64,000 nucleotides of DNA from Modicisalibacter ilicicola DSM 19980. GTDB taxonomy: Bacteria > Pseudomonadota > Gammaproteobacteria > Pseudomonadales > Halomonadaceae. The notes below the pieces were generated by a model that saw nothing but the letters and a program-made list of their open reading frames with translations, made no database searches and had not been told where the DNA came from. How positions within the stretch are numbered: the first letter of the stretch is position 1; every line of letters begins with the position of its first letter. Position numbers and translations under genes: made by a program. Below are positions 48,804 to 57,320 of the stretch, in pieces. Where the stretch lies: the NCBI RefSeq assembly GCF_900128925.1, contig NZ_FQUJ01000005.1:1-64000 (forward strand), written 5' to 3'.

Positions 48804-49733
48804 ATGGCTACCCTGCTGCTCCATTTCGAGGACGAAAATGTGCCTGCAAGGCGCCTGGCGGAGGCGATGGAGCTTTCGGCGGCGTTGATCGAGCGCCACC
48901 GCTTTCCCGATGAAGAACTACGCCTGACCCTGCCCTTCGCCGAAGGCGGCCCCGTTCCCGACACGCTGGTGGTCTATCGCAGCCTGGATCGGCCCAACGA
49001 CAAGCTGGTGGAGTTGCTGCTGATAGCCCGCCACGCCCGCCAGCAGGGGGCACGACGGCTTGTGCTGGTCGCGCCTTATCTTGCCTACATGCGCCAGGAC
49101 ATCGCCTTCCATCCCGGCGAGGTCGTCAGCCAGACCATCGTCGGCGGCTTCCTCGGCGAGCTGTTCGATGGCGTGATCACCGTGGACCCCCATCTGCACC
49201 GGATCGATCATTTGCAGGAGGCGATCCCTCTTGACCAGGCCGTTACGCTTTCCGGCGTACCGCGACTGGCCGAGCTGATCGCCGCCAGGCTCGACGATCC
49301 GCTGCTCGTGGGGCCGGATGCCGAGTCCGCCCAGTGGGTCGAGGGTGCCGCCGCGGCAACCGGCTTCGATCACGGGGTGTGTCGCAAGGTGCGCCATGGC
49401 GACACTCGGGTGGACATCGAACTGCCGGGAATCGATGTCGATGGTCGCCAGGTGGTGCTGATCGATGACGTGGCCAGTTCCGGTCATACCCTGGCTCGCG
49501 CCGCCGAGGCACTGCTCGGTGCCGGCGCCGCTTCGGTAGACGTGGCCGTGACCCATGCGCTGTTCGCAGGGAATGCGTTCGAGGTGATGAAGAACGCCGG
49601 GGTCGGAAAGGTCTGGAGTACCGACTGCATCATCCACCCCAGCAACGCCATCAGCATGGCACCCGTGCTTGCCGATGCGCTGGGCAGGATGCTGGTCAAG
49701 GGTGCAAAGCCGGGCGACGCCAGAACTGCATGA
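48804..49733 (+). CDS. ribose-phosphate pyrophosphokinase-like protein (PRPP synthetase paralogue)
   Basis: A 309-residue protein with the two phosphoribosyltransferase-like domains of PRPP synthetases, which make 5-phosphoribosyl diphosphate from ribose 5-phosphate and ATP. Motifs include PNDKLVELLLIARHARQQG, then LVAPYLAYMRQDIAFHPGE, VDPHLHRIDHL and the PRPP loop VVLIDDVASSGHT (about 218-230). It is clearly more distant from the housekeeping bacterial Prs, whose N-terminus is different, and recalls archaeal-type enzymes. So it is a second PRPP synthetase or a related enzyme with another role. ATG at 48804 is the first in-frame start. Confidence 0.88.
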   Translation: MATLLLHFEDENVPARRLAEAMELSAALIERHRFPDEELRLTLPFAEGGPVPDTLVVYRSLDRPNDKLVELLLIARHARQQGARRLVLVAPYLAYMRQDIAFHPGEVVSQTIVGGFLGELFDGVITVDPHLHRIDHLQEAIPLDQAVTLSGVPRLAELIAARLDDPLLVGPDAESAQWVEGAAAATGFDHGVCRKVRHGDTRVDIELPGIDVDGRQVVLIDDVASSGHTLARAAEALLGAGAASVDVAVTHALFAGNAFEVMKNAGVGKVWSTDCIIHPSNAISMAPVLADALGRMLVKGAKPGDARTA

Positions 49734-49773
49734 TGGGTGTGCCTGGGCCCGACGGGACTTGTGATTCACCACA

Positions 49774-50658
49774 CTAGGGGACACCGGCGACATAATCGAC
49801 CGATTCCAGCGAGTCCCTGCCGGTAACGATTGCCTCGAGCGAGTCGCAGAAGGCATTGAAGGCATCGCTTGCATGGCCCGGCGTGCGGTGCATCTCGATC
49901 TCGACTCGGCCGAGCGGCGGCAGGCCTTCGCGGTCTTCCACGATTCGGCAGCCCTCGGGAATGCTGCGAGGTGTCTTGACCGTCAATGCCAGGCCCGCCC
50001 GCACCGGCAGATTGATGCCGGTGGGCGACTGGCTGGAATAGCGCACGTCCCATCGACGGTCCTCCTTTCCCAGTGCAGCCAGGGCATGAGCTCGAAAGAT
50101 GCATCCCTCCGGATTCAGTGCCAGCGGCAGGGTCTTCCATTCACTTACACGGGCCTTCTCGGCGGCTACCCATACCAGGGGCTCATGACCCAATAGCTGC
50201 CCCGATTGCGTCGGTATGTGTCGAACCGCGAGCACCGCATCGAGCAAGCCTTCCTGAAAATCGCGGACCAGCGCACTGCTGATATTGCATATGACCTCGA
50301 GCCGGACATTCGGATGCTCCTCGGCAAAACGCGGCAGCAAGGAGGGCAGGTAGGTGCTGGCCTGTTCTTCCGAAATGCCGAGCCGGATCAATTCGTCCCG
50401 ACGTTCGAGACCCATCACCCGCTTGGCCTCGTCTTGCAGCTTGAGGATATGTCGGGCGTAGGGCAGCAGACGCCCGCCGGGCGGTGTGAGCACCACGCTG
50501 CGACTGGTACGTTCGAAAAGCGTCTCGCCCATCTGATGCTCGAGACGCTTGATCTGCAGGCTGACGGCGGATTGAGTGCGGTGCAGTACCTTGCCGGCGG
50601 CACTGAAGCCTTCGCACTCGGCGACGGTGACGAAGGCACGAAGCAGGTCGGTATCCAT
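49774..50658 (-). CDS. LysR-family transcriptional regulator
   Basis: A 294-residue LysR-type regulator. The N-terminal helix-turn-helix (LLRAFVTVAECEGFSAAGKVLHRTQSAVS, in parts; about residues 4-60) ends in LERTSRSVVLTPPG-like sequence. The effector-binding domain follows (about 90-290). It is divergent from the 2OG-Fe(II) oxygenase gene with 104 bases between the start codons, the standard arrangement in which a LysR protein controls its neighbour in response to a substrate. The effector is unknown; substrates or products of the oxygenase/M24 pair are the obvious candidates. Confidence 0.93.
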   Translation of the reverse strand: MDTDLLRAFVTVAECEGFSAAGKVLHRTQSAVSLQIKRLEHQMGETLFERTSRSVVLTPPGGRLLPYARHILKLQDEAKRVMGLERRDELIRLGISEEQASTYLPSLLPRFAEEHPNVRLEVICNISSALVRDFQEGLLDAVLAVRHIPTQSGQLLGHEPLVWVAAEKARVSEWKTLPLALNPEGCIFRAHALAALGKEDRRWDVRYSSQSPTGINLPVRAGLALTVKTPRSIPEGCRIVEDREGLPPLGRVEIEMHRTPGHASDAFNAFCDSLEAIVTGRDSLESVDYVAGVP

Positions 50659-50676
50659 TGTCTATGAGTCCTTGCA

Positions 50677-50693
50677 ATACAGGCTATCTGTAT
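50677..50693. promoter_or_regulatory. candidate LysR operator in the divergent promoter region
   Basis: A perfect inverted repeat, ATACAG-GCTAT-CTGTAT, lies 19-35 bases upstream of the LysR start and about 70 bases before the oxygenase start. Spacing and symmetry are those expected of a LysR dimer site, although it is not the strict T-N11-A form. Confidence 0.6.
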
Positions 50694-50762
50694 CATTCAT
50701 TTCTATTATCGAATCATGCTCACTACCCTGTCCATACGACACTGACGGCAAGAGAAAGGACC

Positions 50763-51644
50763 ATGTACGTAATGGGCCAGCAAGAAAAGGGCACTTCCCT
50801 CCGAGGGCTGATCGACCTGGCGCGTTATCCGATCGATGCGCTTGACGACAAGGCAGGACAACAACTGATCGAAGCGTGTCGGCACCAGCTTGCCGGCGAC
50901 GGCTGCGTGGTGCTGAAGGGATTCGTCCCCGCGCAGGCATTGGCGCGACTGGAACGGGAAACCGAGCGCCTGTCGCCCGAGGCGCACTACAACCAGACCG
51001 AGACCAACCCCTACAACAGCGATGGGGACCCCGGCCTGCCGCCCTCGCATCCCAAGAATCGCTTCGCCGATCGCACCAACGGCTTCGTGGCCGGGGATCG
51101 TATCGACAGTGACACCATCATCCGCCAGGTTTACGAAAATCCCGAGTTCCAGCGCTTCATCGCGGCCGTGGTGGGCATGACGGAGATCCACGAGTATGCC
51201 GATCCCCTGGCCGGGCTGGTCGTCAACGTGCTGCGCGAAGGTTGCCAGCACCCTTGGCACTACGATACCAACGAATTCATCGTCACCATGATGACTCGCC
51301 AGTCTCACGGGGGCGGTCGCTTCGAGTATTGCCCCGGCATCCGCAGCCCCGAAGGCGAGAACTTCGAGGAAGTGCAGAAGATACTCGATGGCGATCGCAG
51401 CGGCCTCAAGTCCCTTGACCTGCAGCCGGGTGATCTGCAGATCTTCTTCGGGCGCTATTCCCTGCACCGGGTAACGCCGGTCGAGGGCGACAAGGAACGC
51501 CATACCGTCATCTTTGCCTATGCCAAGGAACCCGGCTTCATCGGCCGGCCCGAACGCGCTCAGCGAATCTTCGGTCGCATGGCGCCGATCCATGAACGTC
51601 TGCTTCGCGAGGGCATGAGCCGCAGCGACAATCTGGCCGACTAG
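50763..51644 (+). CDS. 2-oxoglutarate/Fe(II)-dependent oxygenase
   Basis: A 293-residue double-stranded beta-helix oxygenase. The iron ligands fit HxD at His166 and Asp168 (HPWHYDTNEF) and His235 (YSLHRV), and Arg246 (KERHTVIF) would hold 2-oxoglutarate. The N-terminal region contains TETNPYNSDGDPGLPPSHP. The substrate is unknown. GAGAAAGGA precedes ATG at 50763, chosen over an open extension that runs into the LysR promoter region. It is followed 44 bases later by the DddP-like M24 gene, so the two probably form one LysR-controlled operon. This suggests hydroxylation and cleavage of the same small metabolite. Confidence 0.88.
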   Translation: MYVMGQQEKGTSLRGLIDLARYPIDALDDKAGQQLIEACRHQLAGDGCVVLKGFVPAQALARLERETERLSPEAHYNQTETNPYNSDGDPGLPPSHPKNRFADRTNGFVAGDRIDSDTIIRQVYENPEFQRFIAAVVGMTEIHEYADPLAGLVVNVLREGCQHPWHYDTNEFIVTMMTRQSHGGGRFEYCPGIRSPEGENFEEVQKILDGDRSGLKSLDLQPGDLQIFFGRYSLHRVTPVEGDKERHTVIFAYAKEPGFIGRPERAQRIFGRMAPIHERLLREGMSRSDNLAD

Positions 51645-51688
51645 CCTGGTTCAGCCACAAGCCATCAATTCTTTCCCAGAGATACGCT

Positions 51689-52972
51689 ATGAGCATCGTC
51701 GACTTCGAACAGCTGTCCGACAACGAACCCCACAGTATCCCGGTGGTGCCCTCGGCGCCCATGGCCAACGGCGACAGCATCCCCACCGCCTTCGATCCCG
51801 TGCGATTGCGTGCCGGACGCCTGTCGCGGCTGCGCGCCATGATGGCGAAGCAGGGCTATGCGGCAGTGGTATTGTTCGATCCCTACAACCAGCGCTATGC
51901 CACCGGCTCGCGCAACATGTTCGGCTACTTCCTGCGCAATTCCACGCGCTACATCTATGTACCGCTGGAAGGACCGGTGATTCTCTTCGAATACCCGGGC
52001 AGCGCCCATGTCTCCACCTGGCTGGAAACCATCGACGAATCACGCACCTCCAAGGTGGTGTGGTCGGCGGTCAATCAGCGCGACAACCTCTCGAGCGATC
52101 CCTTCGGTCAAGAGATTGCCGAACTCGTCGAGGCCCACGGCAAGGGGAGCCGCAAGGTGGGGCTCGATCGTTGTGCGCTGAATCTGGCACGCTCGCTGGA
52201 AGCCCAGGGGCTGGAGGTCTTCGATTGCATGCAGGATACCCTGCACTGTCGGCGCATCAAGACGCCCGAGGAAATCGCCTGTCTGGCGCAGTCCATGGCA
52301 GGTAGCGAGGCGGCGGTAGCGCGGGTCGAGGAGGCGATTCGCCCCGGGGTCACCGAAACTGAGCTGTTCGCGACCCTCTACGGGGAGGTGATCAGGCAGG
52401 GCGGGGAGTTCATCGAGACGCGCCTGCTCTCCTCGGGGCCCAGGACCAACCCCTGGTTCAACGAGGCCAGCGATCGGGTGATTCGCCCGGGCGAATTGGT
52501 GGCGCTGGATACCGACACGATCGGCTGTCATGGCTACTATTCCGATTTCTCGCGCACCTTTCATGTCGGCCCGGGCCGACCCAGTGCCTATCAGAAGAGC
52601 CTCTACCGCATGGCCTACGACCAGGTGCACCACAACATGGACATCCTCGCGCCGGGGATGAGTTACCGCGAGATCGCCGAGAAGGCCTGGAAGATCCCCG
52701 AGCGGTTTCTCGATCGTCGCTATCCGTCGATCATCCATGGCGTGGGCATGCATGGCGAGACGCCGCTGGTCGCCCACCACATGGATTTCGATCGCTTTTC
52801 CAAGGATGGCGTTCTCGAGCCGGGCATGGTGGTCTCGGTCGAAAGCTACATCGGCGAGGTCGGTGCGGCCGACGGCGTCAAGCTGGAGGAAGAAGTACTG
52901 GTCACCGAGACAGGCATCGAGAAACTGTCGCGTTATCCTTTCGACGAGGCGTTGCTGGATCGCCAGGTGTGA
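51689..52972 (+). CDS. M24-family protein close to DMSP lyase DddP, lacking its catalytic Asp
   Basis: A 427-residue pita-bread-fold protein of family M24, closest by eye to dimethylsulfoniopropionate lyase DddP: GGEFIETRLLSSGPRTNPWF is nearly the same in DddP. Metal ligands fit Asp274, Asp276, Asp286, His350, Glu385 and Glu400, with the same spacing as the six DddP ligands (295, 297, 307, 371, 406, 421 from memory). Tyr345 matches DddP Tyr366. However, DddP's proposed catalytic base Asp377 is replaced by Gly356 (HGVGMHGETP). It is therefore a DddP-group protein of uncertain reaction, perhaps an amidohydrolase-like enzyme. It is co-oriented with the 2OG oxygenase. Confidence 0.85.
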   Translation: MSIVDFEQLSDNEPHSIPVVPSAPMANGDSIPTAFDPVRLRAGRLSRLRAMMAKQGYAAVVLFDPYNQRYATGSRNMFGYFLRNSTRYIYVPLEGPVILFEYPGSAHVSTWLETIDESRTSKVVWSAVNQRDNLSSDPFGQEIAELVEAHGKGSRKVGLDRCALNLARSLEAQGLEVFDCMQDTLHCRRIKTPEEIACLAQSMAGSEAAVARVEEAIRPGVTETELFATLYGEVIRQGGEFIETRLLSSGPRTNPWFNEASDRVIRPGELVALDTDTIGCHGYYSDFSRTFHVGPGRPSAYQKSLYRMAYDQVHHNMDILAPGMSYREIAEKAWKIPERFLDRRYPSIIHGVGMHGETPLVAHHMDFDRFSKDGVLEPGMVVSVESYIGEVGAADGVKLEEEVLVTETGIEKLSRYPFDEALLDRQV

Positions 52973-52993
52973 CCAGGAACGGATGCGCTCGGG

Positions 52994-53368
52994 TCAGCCT
53001 TTCCTGTCCCATTGCTGGAACAGCTTGTCACGGTACTCGCCATGTTCCAGCAGGGGGCTGAGGCGGCGCCCGTAGGCCTGGGCGCGAACCTGCAACAGGC
53101 GCAGGCGCGCGCAGGCCTGTTCCCGCTCCTCGCCGTGATCCATTCGCGCGATCAGGCTTTCCACTTCACGAATTTCACGTACGAGTTCCAGCTCCGGGGG
53201 CAGGAAGCCGGCATTCTTCAGCAACCGATAGCCGGCGCGCAATTCCGGCGGGATCATGCTGTCGTCATCCAGTCTCAGTGGCTCGCCGCTGCCCGGCAGG
53301 TCATCCAGTTCGCCGTTTTCCAGGGCTTGCTGGATATGCGCTTCCGCCAGTCGATCGATCAGGGACAT
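52994..53368 (-). CDS. DUF1992 (DnaJ-homologue-type) protein
   Basis: A 124-residue helical, charged protein. The opening LIDRLAEAHIQQALENGELDDL then PGSGEPLRLDDD is the DUF1992 signature, and the second half is a coiled-coil-like repeat of Arg, Glu and Leu. The family is sometimes called DnaJ homologue subfamily C member 28-like; no function is established. It is convergent with the M24 gene, with 21 bases between the stops. Confidence 0.88.
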   Translation of the reverse strand: MSLIDRLAEAHIQQALENGELDDLPGSGEPLRLDDDSMIPPELRAGYRLLKNAGFLPPELELVREIREVESLIARMDHGEEREQACARLRLLQVRAQAYGRRLSPLLEHGEYRDKLFQQWDRKG

Positions 53369-53448
53369 GACATCGGTTCCTATGTGGCTCGTGGTGCCAT
53401 CCCGCCTTCCTGTGAATGAAGTGTGTCGGGAAGAGGGTGATCACTGTC

Positions 53449-54291
53449 TCAACGGTAGCCTGCCATCAGTTCCCGGATCAATGGCGTATCGGCATCACGC
53501 AGCGTGGGCAGTTCGAAGCGCGCCTTGGCAATGGCGGTGCGTGACAGGGTGGCCTGGATGAGCATCTCTCGATCGTCTGCCTCGGCGAGGCTTTCACCCC
53601 GCGGCCCGAGAATCCGGGTGCCGCCCCAGAAGTGGCTGCCGCCTTCCGGGCCATAGCGATTGGCCATGATCACGGGCGTACCGTAGGTCATGGCATAGAA
53701 ACGAACGTTGAGCGCCCAGTTCTGTTCGTTGGAGAAATCCTCGCTGACGATGCCGGTGGCGGAGTTGATGGGCGCACACAGCACCGACGGCCGCTCGAGC
53801 AGGGCGGCGTGAACCAGTGCCGGGTTCCACAGGTCGGCACAGATCAGTTGCGTTGCCGACCAGCCAGGCCGCACCCGAGTATGGGTGAGCTGGCTGCCGT
53901 GGGTGAACCACTTGCCTTCTTCCAGGCCACCGTAGGTAGGCAGATTGAGCTTGCGATGTACGGCGGCGAGGGTGCCATGCTGCAGGATCGCCAGGGCATT
54001 GTAATACTCGCCGGGACTCGCTTCTTCGATGAATCCGGCGATTACCTGCATCTCTCCTGCCGCCTGGGCCAGGTATTCCAGCCGAGGGTCCACCCTCGGG
54101 CAGGCGACGTCCATCACCCGACTCCCCAGCCCATAACCGGTCAGCGAGAGTTCGGGAAACACCAGTAGCTCCAGCCCCTCGTCGCGACCGGCCATGATCA
54201 TTTCATGATGACGTTCAAGGTTGGCGTCGAAATCCCCCAGGATGCTGTTGATCTGAGCGGCGCCCACGCGAAGACGGTCCTGGTAGTGCAT
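53449..54291 (-). CDS. nitrilase-superfamily carbon-nitrogen hydrolase
   Basis: A 280-residue carbon-nitrogen hydrolase. The catalytic triad fits Glu47 (FPELSLTGYG), Lys114 (VHRKLNLPTYG) and Cys151 (LICADLWNP), in the order and spacing of the superfamily. The substrate is unknown; amides or N-carbamoyl compounds are typical. ATG at 54291 is chosen because the family starts near LRVGAAQINSILGD; the longer frame to 54354 has no support. It lies 156 bases after the osmoprotectant binding-protein gene on the same strand, which suggests a role in degrading an imported compound. Confidence 0.9.
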   Translation of the reverse strand: MHYQDRLRVGAAQINSILGDFDANLERHHEMIMAGRDEGLELLVFPELSLTGYGLGSRVMDVACPRVDPRLEYLAQAAGEMQVIAGFIEEASPGEYYNALAILQHGTLAAVHRKLNLPTYGGLEEGKWFTHGSQLTHTRVRPGWSATQLICADLWNPALVHAALLERPSVLCAPINSATGIVSEDFSNEQNWALNVRFYAMTYGTPVIMANRYGPEGGSHFWGGTRILGPRGESLAEADDREMLIQATLSRTAIAKARFELPTLRDADTPLIRELMAGYR

Positions 54292-54447
54292 GCTCGGTGC
54301 CTCGTCGGATGAAGGGCGGCGACGGCAAATGATCGCACCGGCGCCTCGAGGCATTCAAGCACGGCTGGGCATCGAAGACTCACCAAGCAACCTGACCGCC
54401 GAAACGGATGCTCCAGGCCAGTGGCGCCCTTGTCGCGTCTCGACCCC

Positions 54448-55326
54448 TCAGATGAGGTCATGCTCCTCGAGAAAGCTCTCGGCGACCTTCTCGATGGTTT
54501 GCTTGTCGACATCGACCCGGGCATTGAGCGTGGCCATGGTCTCGTCGTCGAGCAGGCTCGACAGTTCGTTCATCTGCTCCTCGAGCTCCGGATTGGCCTC
54601 GAGGGTTTCCTTGCGCACCACCGGCGTCAGGGCGTAGGCGGGGAAGTACCCTTGATCGTCCTCGAGCACTCGGAAGTCGAAGGCCGGGATGCGCCCATCG
54701 GTGGCGAACACCAGTCCCACGTCCACCTGGCCGTCGCGCAGTGCCGGATAGACGAGCCCGGAATCCATGCGCTTGACATCGCCGCGACTCACCCGGAAAT
54801 CGTAGGCCTGCTGCAGGGGGCGCCAGCCGTCTTCCCGGGCATAGAACTCGGCATTCAAGGCGAACGTCAGCTCCTCGCCGTCATTGACCGCTTGGGCCAG
54901 GTCGGAAAGCGTGGCGATACTGCGCTTCTCGGCGTCTTCCTCGCGCATGGCCAAGGCATAGGTGTTGTTGGCATTGGACGGGTCGAGCCAGACCAGCCCC
55001 TTTTCGGCATCGAGTTCCTTGACCTTCTGGTAGGTCTCCTCGGCGGAAAGACGCTCGGTGACATCGTTGTAGTTGATCAGCGAGGTGCCGGTGTACTCCC
55101 AGTACAGGTCGATCTGGCCATTTTCCTGGGCCTGGCGCAGCACGGCGGAGCCCATGCCGGCGCGCTTTTCCACGTCGTAACCCAGGCCGTCCAGATATTG
55201 GTCCGTCATGCTGGCGAGAATCTGCTGCTCGGTAAAGTTCTTGCCCCCCACCACGATCTCATCGGCATGGGCGGTCAGGGTGCCGGTCAGGGCGATACCG
55301 GCCAGCAGGGTTGTCATTGATTTCAT
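54448..55326 (-). CDS. osmoprotectant ABC transporter, periplasmic binding protein (OpuCC-type)
   Basis: A 292-residue binding protein for quaternary-amine osmolytes such as glycine betaine or choline. A Sec signal of about 21 residues (AHA before DEIVVGG) precedes VGGKNFTEQQILASM, the conserved opening of the OpuAC/OpuCC family. The DLYWEYTGTSLINYN loop is the binding-site element shared by the group. RBS AAGGAG lies 8 bases before ATG at 55326. It is fourth of four transporter genes in the order permease, ATPase, permease, binding protein. Confidence 0.9.
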   Translation of the reverse strand: MKSMTTLLAGIALTGTLTAHADEIVVGGKNFTEQQILASMTDQYLDGLGYDVEKRAGMGSAVLRQAQENGQIDLYWEYTGTSLINYNDVTERLSAEETYQKVKELDAEKGLVWLDPSNANNTYALAMREEDAEKRSIATLSDLAQAVNDGEELTFALNAEFYAREDGWRPLQQAYDFRVSRGDVKRMDSGLVYPALRDGQVDVGLVFATDGRIPAFDFRVLEDDQGYFPAYALTPVVRKETLEANPELEEQMNELSSLLDDETMATLNARVDVDKQTIEKVAESFLEEHDLI

Positions 55327-55359
55327 GGGTGATCTCCTTGTTGTCGATCTTGCTTCGGT

Positions 55360-56091
55360 TCAGGCGCGCGATGGGTTGACGCCACGTGGAACCACGATGA
55401 ATGCAATGCTGGCAATCAGGATGTCGACACCGATGGCCAGCACGGCGGTAGGAATGGCGCCGGCCAGCATCATGACCGGGTCGTACAGGTCGATGCCGGT
55501 GAAGATGAGCTCGCCCAGTCCGCCGGCGCCGATGAGGAACGCCAGGGGAACGGTGCCGACGTTGATGGTCAATGCCGTGCGTATGCCCGCGAATATCACG
55601 TAGAGCGCGTTGGGCAACTCCACCTTGAGCAGGCGCTGAACGGGTGACATGCCGATGCCCGAGGCGGCCTCGCGCAGCGCCGGCGACACCCCCTTGAGGC
55701 CGGCATAGGTGTTGCGGGCGATCGGCAACAGGGTGGCGACGAACAGCCCGAAGACCGCCGGCACGACGCCGATGCCCAGAAAGCTCATCGACAGTGCCAG
55801 TACCGCCAGCGTGGGAATCGTGGTGCCGACGTTGAGCACCTGCATCATCGACTCGGCGATCCGCGCCATGCTGGGGCGAGAGAGCAGGATGCCCAGGGGA
55901 ATGGCAACCAGTATGGCAAGGCTCCCCGAGACGGCGGTCAGCCACAGATGCTGGGCGGCCAGGTACCGGATGTCGGGAATGTAGAAGATGAACTCGTCGA
56001 TCACGCCGCTGGACTGGCTCCAGACTCCGGCGAAGAAGACGGCCACCAGAAGCAGCAGGCGTAGCGCACCGGCTAGGTTCAGCGTTGGCAT
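55360..56091 (-). CDS. osmoprotectant ABC transporter, permease
   Basis: A 243-residue permease with about five or six membrane segments and an ABC-contact loop (EAASGIGMSPVQRLLKVELP). The core (GTTIPTLAVLALSMSFLGIG, IARNTYAGLKGVSPALREAA and VGTVPLAFLIGAGGLGELIF) is typical of OpuCB/OpuCD and YehW/YehY permeases. It partners the other permease at 57321-57986 to form a hetero-dimeric channel. The gene follows the ATPase by only 4 bases. Confidence 0.92.
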   Translation of the reverse strand: MPTLNLAGALRLLLLVAVFFAGVWSQSSGVIDEFIFYIPDIRYLAAQHLWLTAVSGSLAILVAIPLGILLSRPSMARIAESMMQVLNVGTTIPTLAVLALSMSFLGIGVVPAVFGLFVATLLPIARNTYAGLKGVSPALREAASGIGMSPVQRLLKVELPNALYVIFAGIRTALTINVGTVPLAFLIGAGGLGELIFTGIDLYDPVMMLAGAIPTAVLAIGVDILIASIAFIVVPRGVNPSRA

Positions 56092-56095
56092 GGGC

Positions 56096-57274
56096 TCACT
56101 CCTCGGCGGCTGATGGCGTCGGGGTACCCGTGTCGTCGCCGGGCCCGGAAGATTGGGTGGCCCGGTAGCGAGATCCTAGATGATGGGTAATGGCCCGCTG
56201 GGTGATCTGGCCGCAGACACGCCCCTCATCGTCCACGCAAGGCATCCAGGTCATGTCGTAGGCGAACATCAGCGATGCGACCTTGCGCAGGTCGTCGTCG
56301 AGGCTGACCACCGTCGGGACGCTCTGGAAGTGGTCCCGGCAATAGCCGCTCGTGGTCCGGGCGACGGAACGGTGAATGATGCCGACGGGCTGACGCTTGT
56401 CGTTGATCATCAGTATGGCGTTCTGGTAGCCGAAGCCTTCTATGCGCTCGAGTGCGGTGGCCAGGGTGTCCTCGGGACGCACGACACCGATCTCGTCGCT
56501 GGCGAGTTCGCGCACCTTGACGAGGTTGAGTCTCTTGAGCGCACGGTCCTCACCCAAGAAGGACTCGACGAAGGCATTCCTAGGGGCAGCCAGCAGATCG
56601 TCCGGTGGCGAGTATTGCACGAGCTTGCCTTCCCGGAAGATGGCGATGCGATTCCCCATCTTGATGGCCTCGTCGATGTCGTGGCTGACGAACATGATGG
56701 TTTTCTTGAGTTCCTGCTGCATCTTCAGGAACTCATCCTGAATCACCGCGCGGTTGATCGGGTCGATGGCCCCGAAGGGTTCGTCCATCAGCATGACCGG
56801 GGGGTCCGCGGCAAGCGCGCGGGCCACCCCGATACGCTGCTGCTGGCCTCCCGAGAGTTCGCTGGGGTAGCGCTTGAGGAACGCATCGGCATCGAGGGCG
56901 ATCATGTCCATCAGCTCCCGGGCACGACGCTTGTAGCGATCCTTGTCCCAGCCCAGCAATCTCGGCACCGCGGTGATGTTTTCCTCGATGGTCATGTTGG
57001 GGAACAGGCCGATCTGCTGGATGACATACCCCAGGTTGCGTCTGAGTTCCTGGGTATCCAGTGCGGAGGTGTCTTCTCCGTCGATGAAGACCTTGCCGGA
57101 AGTCGGTCGCACGATGCGGTTGATCATCTTCAAGGTGGTCGTCTTGCCACAGCCTGAAGGGCCGAGGAGTATGCAAATCTCGCCGGCGGGGACTTCCATG
57201 CTGATATGATCGGCAGCCGTGACGGCTCCCTTGGGGGTATCGAAGACCTTGGTCAGGTTATCGAGTCGAATCAT
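56096..57274 (-). CDS. osmoprotectant ABC transporter, ATPase with CBS domains (OpuCA-type)
   Basis: A 392-residue ABC ATPase of the glycine betaine/carnitine/choline type. Walker A is GPSGCGKTT (about 38-46), signature LSGGQQQRIGVARAL and Walker B VMLMDEPFGAID. After about residue 250 there are two CBS motifs (GVVRPEDTLATALERI and VPTVVSLDDDLRKVASLM), which in OpuA/OpuC proteins sense ionic strength or cyclic nucleotides and gate transport under hyperosmotic stress. That fits a halophile. It lies between the two permease genes. Confidence 0.94.
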   Translation of the reverse strand: MIRLDNLTKVFDTPKGAVTAADHISMEVPAGEICILLGPSGCGKTTTLKMINRIVRPTSGKVFIDGEDTSALDTQELRRNLGYVIQQIGLFPNMTIEENITAVPRLLGWDKDRYKRRARELMDMIALDADAFLKRYPSELSGGQQQRIGVARALAADPPVMLMDEPFGAIDPINRAVIQDEFLKMQQELKKTIMFVSHDIDEAIKMGNRIAIFREGKLVQYSPPDDLLAAPRNAFVESFLGEDRALKRLNLVKVRELASDEIGVVRPEDTLATALERIEGFGYQNAILMINDKRQPVGIIHRSVARTTSGYCRDHFQSVPTVVSLDDDLRKVASLMFAYDMTWMPCVDDEGRVCGQITQRAITHHLGSRYRATQSSGPGDDTGTPTPSAAEE

Positions 57275-57320
57275 GAAGCGTTGTCCTTGTCTGGTGAGCA
57301 GCGCGGCGGCATGCGACGCA

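Noticed and set aside
51689..52972. Direct assignment of the M24 gene as a DMSP lyase
   Set aside because: The metal site matches DddP, but the residue equivalent to the catalytic Asp is Gly, so the reaction is left open.
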